From positions 1 through 5,629 of the forward strand of contig JALQXE010000163.1 of the NCBI GenBank assembly GCA_023263235.1: DNA of 5,629 nucleotides. The letters run 5' to 3'. The notes beneath the pieces were generated by a model, which was not told the DNA's origin, made no database searches, and was given only the letters and a program-made list of their open reading frames with translations. This document shows positions 1-3,573 of this stretch, one piece after another (position 1 is the first letter of the stretch; every line of letters begins with the position of its first letter). This DNA comes from Sediminibacterium sp. (GTDB lineage Bacteria; Bacteroidota; Bacteroidia; Chitinophagales; Chitinophagaceae). Made by a program: the position numbers and the translations under genes.

Positions 1-65
1 TAAATGGTTATAGGAAACAATCAATGGCAAAAAGTCCCAGAAATTCAACCTTTTTAAAAAGTTTT
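1..65. other. leader region upstream of the fadN-like promoter, no gene supported
   Basis: No coding region here can be supported. Short open frames exist on both strands but are under 30 codons. A 12-base AT palindrome (CTTTTTAAAAAG, 50-61) followed by a T-run (62-68) could be a very weak terminator for an upstream gene or the A/T tract of the promoter. Neither can be decided from the sequence. Confidence 0.4.
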
Positions 66-97
66 TTTGAAATTAGTTGCATAACTAACTAATTTTA
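66..97 (+). promoter_or_regulatory. Bacteroidota-type promoter candidate for the fadN-like gene
   Basis: TTTG at 66-69 is followed after 20 bases by TAATTTTA at 90-97. This matches the Bacteroidota primary-sigma pattern TTTG, about 19-21 bases, TAnnTTTG in all but the last base. Transcription would begin near position 102-105, giving a leader of only about 10 bases. An A/T tract (51-68) lies directly upstream and could act as an UP-like element. The start codon at 114 has only AT-rich sequence before it and no purine-rich Shine-Dalgarno, as is usual in this phylum. This is a pattern match with no experimental support. Confidence 0.45.
70..95. promoter_or_regulatory. perfect 9-bp inverted repeat over the promoter, possible operator
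   Basis: AAATTAGTT (70-78) and AACTAATTT (87-95) are exact reverse complements separated by 8 bases. The 26-bp site fills the space between the putative -33 and -7 boxes and overlaps the -7 box, where a bound repressor would block RNA polymerase. The spacing fits a dimeric helix-turn-helix regulator of the kind that often controls beta-oxidation genes (TetR or MarR families), but no regulator gene is in the window. In sequence this AT-rich some chance occurrence is expected. The same repeat could also form a weak stem. Confidence 0.35.
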
Positions 98-113
98 CAC
101 AAATACTTATTTT

Positions 114-2486
114 ATGCAACGTTCTATAAAAAATGTAGTGGTACTTGGAAGCGGTGTAATGGGGTCTAGAATTGCCTGTCATTTTGCGGGTGTGGGAGTA
201 AAAGTGTTGTTATTAGATAGACTCACCCCTGGGGCCGAGGAGTCTGGTCTTAAAAAAGAACGCAATAAATTAGTTGATGATTCTTTGATTGCTGCTATTA
301 AATCCAACCCATCTCCCTTATACAATAGCACTGCCAGTAAATTAATTAGCACAGGAAATTTTACAGACGATATTGCACAAATTGCAAAAGCAGATTGGAT
401 CATTGAAGTTGTAGTAGAAAGATTAGATATAAAGAAATTAATTTATGACGAGGTAGAAAAATTTAGAAAACCAGGAACCTTAGTAAGTTCTAATACTTCG
501 GGCATACCTATTCACTTAATGGCCGAGGGAAGAAGTGAAGATTTTCAAAAACATTTTTGTGGCACTCACTTTTTTAATCCTCCTAGATATTTACGTTTAT
601 TGGAGATTATCCCTACCGCAAAAACCGATCCTAGTGTCATTGATTTTTTCATGCATTACGGGGATGTATATTTAGGAAAAACAACCGTATTATGCAAGGA
701 TACTCCAGCATTTATCGCAAATCGTGTTGGGGTTTTTAGCATGATGAGCGTAATTCACATCATGGAAAAACTTGCTTTGACCATTGATGAAGTTGAGTCG
801 CTAACAGGCCCTATTATGGGTCGTCCAAAATCGGCAACATTTAGAACAGCGGATGTGGTGGGTATAGATACATTAGTGAAAGTAGCAAAAGGTGTAGCTG
901 ATAATTGCCCAAATGATGAAGCAAAAAATATTTTTGCGCTTCCAACTTGGTTAGAAAAAATGGTGGAAAACAATTGGCTGGGAGATAAAACAGGTCAAGG
1001 TTTTTTTAAGAAAGTAAAAACAGCAACAAGTAAAGATATTCTTACACTGAATTTAAAAACATTTGAATACGAGCCGCGCAACAAACCCAAATTTGCATCT
1101 ATAGCTGCCGCAAAACCCATTGAAAATTTAGGAGAAAGAATAAAATCATTATATGCAGGAAATGACAAAGGATCAGCCTTTATTCGTGAATTTCATTTTG
1201 CCTTATTCTCTTATATCAGTTTTCGTATTCCAGAAATCAGTGATGAATTATACCGCTTAGATGATGCTTTAAAAGCAGGCTTTGGTTGGGAAATTGGTGC
1301 TTTTGAGAGTTGGGATGCATTGGGGGTAAGTAAAGTAGTGGACGACATGAAAGCTGCAGGGGTAGCCATTGCACCATGGATAGAAATCATGAATAACAAA
1401 GGGTTATCTTTTTATAAAGTAATTGAAGGCAAGCGTTATTATTATGATGTAAGCACTCAAGATTATAAACTCATTCCTGGTGCAGAGTCCTTTATCATTT
1501 TGTCGGATTTAAAAGAAAAAACTATTTGGAAAAACGTTGCTTGTAATTTAGTAGATATAGGAGATGGAATTGCAGGATTTAGTTGGAATACCAAAATGAA
1601 TAGCATTGGAGGAGAGGTATTAGAAGGATTAAATAAGTCCATTGCAATGGCCGAAGAAAAGTGCAACGGATTAGTTATAGCCAATGAAGGCAATTTATTC
1701 AGTGCTGGTGCCAATGTGGGTATGATTTTTATGTTGGCTATTGAACAGGATTATGAAGAATTGGATATGGCCATTCGCACATTTCAAAATACAATGATGC
1801 GCGTGCGTTATTCTTCAATTCCAGTGGGTATTGCACCACACGGCTTAACATTGGGTGGTGGCTGTGAAATGAATTTACATGCCGACACTATTGCTGCTGC
1901 TGCGGAAACTTATGTTGGATTGGTTGAATTAGGAATTGGTGTAATTCCAGGAGGTGGTGGAACCAAAGAATTTGTATTAAGAGCATCCGATGAAATGCAT
2001 ATAGATGAACCTGATACCATTACTTTAAAAAATAGATTCTTACAAATAGCAACAGCAAAAGTGGCTACATCGGCACATGAAGCAATGGATATGGGCATTT
2101 TCAGAAAAGGACAGGATCATATTGTATTAAATCAATCTCGCAGAATTGCCAAAGCAAAAGAGCAGGTATTAAATTTATACCAAGCAGGGTACACACAAGC
2201 ACAACAAAGAACTGATATTAAAGTATTGGGGAAATCCGCACTCGGCGCATTATATGCAGGTATCAACGCCATGTGGCGTGGCGGTTATGCTACTGATCAT
2301 GACAAACTGGTTGCAAAAAAATTAGCTTTTGTGATGTGCGGTGGTGATTTAAGTGAAGCGACGCTGGTAAATGAACAATATTTATTGGACTTAGAAAGAG
2401 AAGCTTTTTTAAGTTTATGTGGCGAAAAGAAAACCCTGGAAAGAATACAATCGGTAATCACTTCTGGACGACCAATTCGCAACTAA
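114..2486 (+). CDS. fadN: FadN-type bifunctional 3-hydroxyacyl-CoA dehydrogenase / enoyl-CoA hydratase
   Basis: This 790-residue cytoplasmic enzyme should catalyse two steps of fatty-acid beta-oxidation: hydration of trans-2-enoyl-CoA, then NAD-dependent oxidation of the 3-hydroxyacyl-CoA. The N-terminal Rossmann domain (about 1-190) shows GSGVMG at 12-17 and the ribose-binding Asp35. The dehydrogenase active site is visible as SSNTSG (Ser129), His152 in THFFNP, Glu164 in LLEIIP and Asn203 in IANR. The 3HCDH C-terminal helical domain follows at about 195-300, with a second related segment around 355-430. The crotonase domain (about 470-680) has an oxyanion loop FSAGAN (529-534), GGGCE with Glu585, and Glu605 exactly 20 residues later, matching the two catalytic glutamates of enoyl-CoA hydratase. 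The C-terminus ends in the family-like SGRPIRN, so the gene looks complete. Dehydrogenase-first order and length match Bacillus FadN rather than FadB/FadJ, which are hydratase-first. The start is firm: an in-frame TAA at 90-92 precedes it and no ATG, GTG or TTG lies between. No thiolase or acyl-CoA dehydrogenase gene is in the window. The symbol is by family resemblance. Confidence 0.93.
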   Translation: MQRSIKNVVVLGSGVMGSRIACHFAGVGVKVLLLDRLTPGAEESGLKKERNKLVDDSLIAAIKSNPSPLYNSTASKLISTGNFTDDIAQIAKADWIIEVVVERLDIKKLIYDEVEKFRKPGTLVSSNTSGIPIHLMAEGRSEDFQKHFCGTHFFNPPRYLRLLEIIPTAKTDPSVIDFFMHYGDVYLGKTTVLCKDTPAFIANRVGVFSMMSVIHIMEKLALTIDEVESLTGPIMGRPKSATFRTADVVGIDTLVKVAKGVADNCPNDEAKNIFALPTWLEKMVENNWLGDKTGQGFFKKVKTATSKDILTLNLKTFEYEPRNKPKFASIAAAKPIENLGERIKSLYAGNDKGSAFIREFHFALFSYISFRIPEISDELYRLDDALKAGFGWEIGAFESWDALGVSKVVDDMKAAGVAIAPWIEIMNNKGLSFYKVIEGKRYYYDVSTQDYKLIPGAESFIILSDLKEKTIWKNVACNLVDIGDGIAGFSWNTKMNSIGGEVLEGLNKSIAMAEEKCNGLVIANEGNLFSAGANVGMIFMLAIEQDYEELDMAIRTFQNTMMRVRYSSIPVGIAPHGLTLGGGCEMNLHADTIAAAAETYVGLVELGIGVIPGGGGTKEFVLRASDEMHIDEPDTITLKNRFLQIATAKVATSAHEAMDMGIFRKGQDHIVLNQSRRIAKAKEQVLNLYQAGYTQAQQRTDIKVLGKSALGALYAGINAMWRGGYATDHDKLVAKKLAFVMCGGDLSEATLVNEQYLLDLEREAFLSLCGEKKTLERIQSVITSGRPIRN

Positions 2487-2496
2487 AAGTAATTAG
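2487..2496. other. 10-bp convergent gap without a recognisable terminator
   Basis: Two convergent stop codons, TAA at 2484-2486 (+) and TAA at 2497-2499 (-), are separated by ten bases. The only local structure is a weak 6-bp inverted repeat (AACTAA at 2481-2486, TTAGTT at 2493-2498) that includes both stops and has no GC-rich stem or T-run. Transcripts from either side would therefore probably run into the opposite gene before ending. Confidence 0.6.
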
Positions 2497-3414
2497 TTAT
2501 AATAGTTGATTTAACGCAGCATCTATAGTTGGATAATCAAATTCAAAGCCGGCTGCTTGTATTTTTTTACTGGAGACATTAGCACTTTTCAGTACTTCAA
2601 TACTCATTTCACCTAGCATAATTTTAAGGATAAAAACGGGTACGCTTACAGTAATGAAATATTTATTCATTTTCCCCGCAATGGCATTCACTAAATTTTT
2701 GTTGCTTATTGGCTGAGGAGACACAGCATTGTACACCCCTAGCATAGTTTCATGTTCCGCCGCATATCCAATCATTTTGCACAAATCCTGTTGATGAATC
2801 CAGCTTACTATTTGAGTGCCAGGGCCTAAAATAGTAGCAACGCCAAACCTAGCAGGTTTAATAAATTCAGCTAAAGCACCTCCCCTTTTATTAAACACAA
2901 TACCAATTCTAAAAGTCACTAATCTTATACCCAATTGGTTAATTGCTTGAACACTCTCCTCCCACTGTTTGCAGGTAGTCCCTAAATAAGATGGATCATT
3001 GGGATCTGTTTCAACAAATCCATTTTGTAGAGAGCTTGCTGTGTCAGGACCATACCAACCAATTGCCGAAGCCGAAATCACAGTCTTTACTTTATGATTA
3101 TTTTCAGACAATTTCTTTAATAATAAAGCACCTGATTGTACTCTACTATCTATAATTTCTTGTTTTCTTTTTTTTGTCCAACGTTTTGTTGCAACACTCT
3201 CCCCTGCTAAATGCACAATGATATCTGCCTTTTGCAAAGCTACTGGATCAATATATTGCTTTTCAATATCCCATTTTGCAAAGCTTAATTGTAATCTTGT
3301 AGATTTTTTTTCAGCGCGGGTTAATACAATTACTTCATATCCTTTATCTATAAAATAGTTAGTAAGGCCTTGCCCCACCATACCAGTTCCGCCAGTGATT
3401 AATACTGTTTGCAT
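2497..3414 (-). CDS. TIGR01777-family atypical SDR / epimerase (YfcH, SDR39U1, GC1-like)
   Basis: This 305-residue soluble protein has an N-terminal NAD(P)-binding Rossmann fold: GGTGMVG at 8-14 follows the first strand, and HLAGE is at 68-72. Family hallmarks appear in order: KRWTKKRKQEIIDSR (77-91), SASAIGWYG (114-122), CKQWEE (148-153), GPGTQIVSWIHQQDL (197-211), YNAVSP (228-233), and a DUF1731-like C-terminal segment with LGEMSIEVL (267-275) and KKIQAAGFEFDYP (283-295). Length and both ends match the usual family size of about 300, so it looks intact. The classical SDR YxxxK is absent; the equivalent stretch appears to be CKQWE, as in this family generally. The biochemical substrate is unknown. 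The family includes E. coli YfcH, human SDR39U1 and the plastid-division factor GC1/AtSulA. The start at 3412-3414 is best because the Rossmann strand begins two residues later. It has no Shine-Dalgarno. It follows ftsZ on the same strand behind two terminators and converges on the fadN-like gene. Confidence 0.9.
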   Translation of the reverse strand: MQTVLITGGTGMVGQGLTNYFIDKGYEVIVLTRAEKKSTRLQLSFAKWDIEKQYIDPVALQKADIIVHLAGESVATKRWTKKRKQEIIDSRVQSGALLLKKLSENNHKVKTVISASAIGWYGPDTASSLQNGFVETDPNDPSYLGTTCKQWEESVQAINQLGIRLVTFRIGIVFNKRGGALAEFIKPARFGVATILGPGTQIVSWIHQQDLCKMIGYAAEHETMLGVYNAVSPQPISNKNLVNAIAGKMNKYFITVSVPVFILKIMLGEMSIEVLKSANVSSKKIQAAGFEFDYPTIDAALNQLL

Positions 3415-3418
3415 GGAG

Positions 3419-3426
3419 CAAAGTTA
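3419..3426 (-). promoter_or_regulatory. possible -7 promoter element (TAACTTTG) of the SDR gene
   Basis: Read on the minus strand, TAACTTTG is an exact fit to the Bacteroidota -7 consensus TAnnTTTG and ends four bases before the SDR start codon. Transcription from it would start at or just inside the ATG, giving a leaderless or nearly leaderless message. No TTTG/TTG box lies at the expected distance upstream, because that space is taken by the left terminator hairpin and its T-run. The match is eight bases and may be chance. Confidence 0.2.
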
Positions 3427-3428
3427 AT

Positions 3429-3453
3429 AAAAAACCCCCGCCTTTCGGCGGGG
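3429..3453 (-). terminator. intrinsic terminator, left copy
   Basis: On the minus strand a perfect 7-bp GC-rich stem (CCCCGCC with GGCGGGG, 3447-3453 and 3436-3442) is closed by a GAAA tetraloop of the GNRA type and followed by one more G and six T's (3434-3429). The plus strand has no T-run after the stem, so the terminator works leftward only. It lies 14 bases upstream of the SDR start codon, and would stop any transcript arriving from ftsZ or from the spacer. Confidence 0.8.
3431..3453. repeat. 23-bp direct repeat, copy 1 (terminator core)
   Basis: These 23 bases (A4, C5, G, C2, T3, C, G2, C, G4) recur exactly at 3517-3539. The repeat is the terminator hairpin plus four bases of its T-run on the minus strand. 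Identity covers the loop and part of the tail as well as the stem, which suggests duplication or gene conversion rather than independent origin. Confidence 0.9.
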
Positions 3454-3458
3454 TGCGT

Positions 3459-3503
3459 AGCTATATAATATCTTACGTTTTAAATTAAAGATGTTATATA
3501 GCT
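3459..3503. repeat. 16-bp AT-rich inverted repeat between the two terminators
   Basis: Arms 3459-3474 and 3488-3503 are complementary over 16 positions with one mismatch (3469/3493), around a 13-base loop. In plus-strand RNA the mismatch would be a G-U wobble; in minus-strand RNA it is A-C. The arms read AGCTATATAATATCTT and AAGATGTTATATAGCT. The block lies between two identical leftward terminators, so it could be a processed spacer, the body of a small RNA, a protein-binding palindrome or the remnant of a small insertion. I see no open reading frame of note in it. Confidence 0.75.
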
Positions 3504-3510
3504 TACAATT

Positions 3511-3540
3511 AAAAATAAAACCCCCGCCTTTCGGCGGGGG
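3511..3540 (-). terminator. intrinsic terminator of ftsZ, right copy
   Basis: On the minus strand a perfect 8-bp stem (CCCCCGCC with GGCGGGGG, 3533-3540 and 3521-3528) with a GAAA loop is followed by TTTTATTTTT. It begins 33 bases after the ftsZ stop codon and is oriented to end the ftsZ transcript. Its core is identical to the left copy 86 bases away. Confidence 0.88.
3517..3539. repeat. 23-bp direct repeat, copy 2 (terminator core)
   Basis: Exact second copy of the 3431-3453 element, in the same orientation and 86 bases away. It has one extra G at 3540 that lengthens the stem by one pair. Confidence 0.9.
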
Positions 3541-3573
3541 TACAACTAAATCAACTGTACTATAAAAACGAGC

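Noticed and set aside
50..68. AT palindrome CTTTTTAAAAAG plus a T-run as an intrinsic terminator
   Set aside because: The stem has one G-C pair and almost no loop, so it would be too unstable. A promoter A/T tract is at least as likely.
8..82. 24-codon frame on the minus strand starting MQLISKKLFKK, divergent from the fadN-like gene
   Set aside because: It has a cationic then hydrophobic pattern, but it overlaps the promoter region, has no initiation signal and is within the length expected by chance in AT-rich DNA.
1..92. Plus-strand frame open from the left edge to a TAA at 90-92, possibly the tail of an upstream gene
   Set aside because: The roughly 29 codons show no recognisable protein ending, and a second frame (4-57) is equally open. 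The edge gives too little sequence to decide.
2497..3414. Naming the SDR gene sulA, the SOS division inhibitor
   Set aside because: The E. coli SulA fold is unrelated. The name reached this family through cyanobacterial and plant annotations, and there is no LexA-type site or SOS context here.
3431..3540. Reading the paired GC hairpins as a CRISPR array or an insertion sequence with terminal repeats
   Set aside because: There are only two copies, they are direct rather than inverted relative to each other, there is no transposase or cas gene, and each copy is a self-complementary terminator with a T-run on the minus strand.
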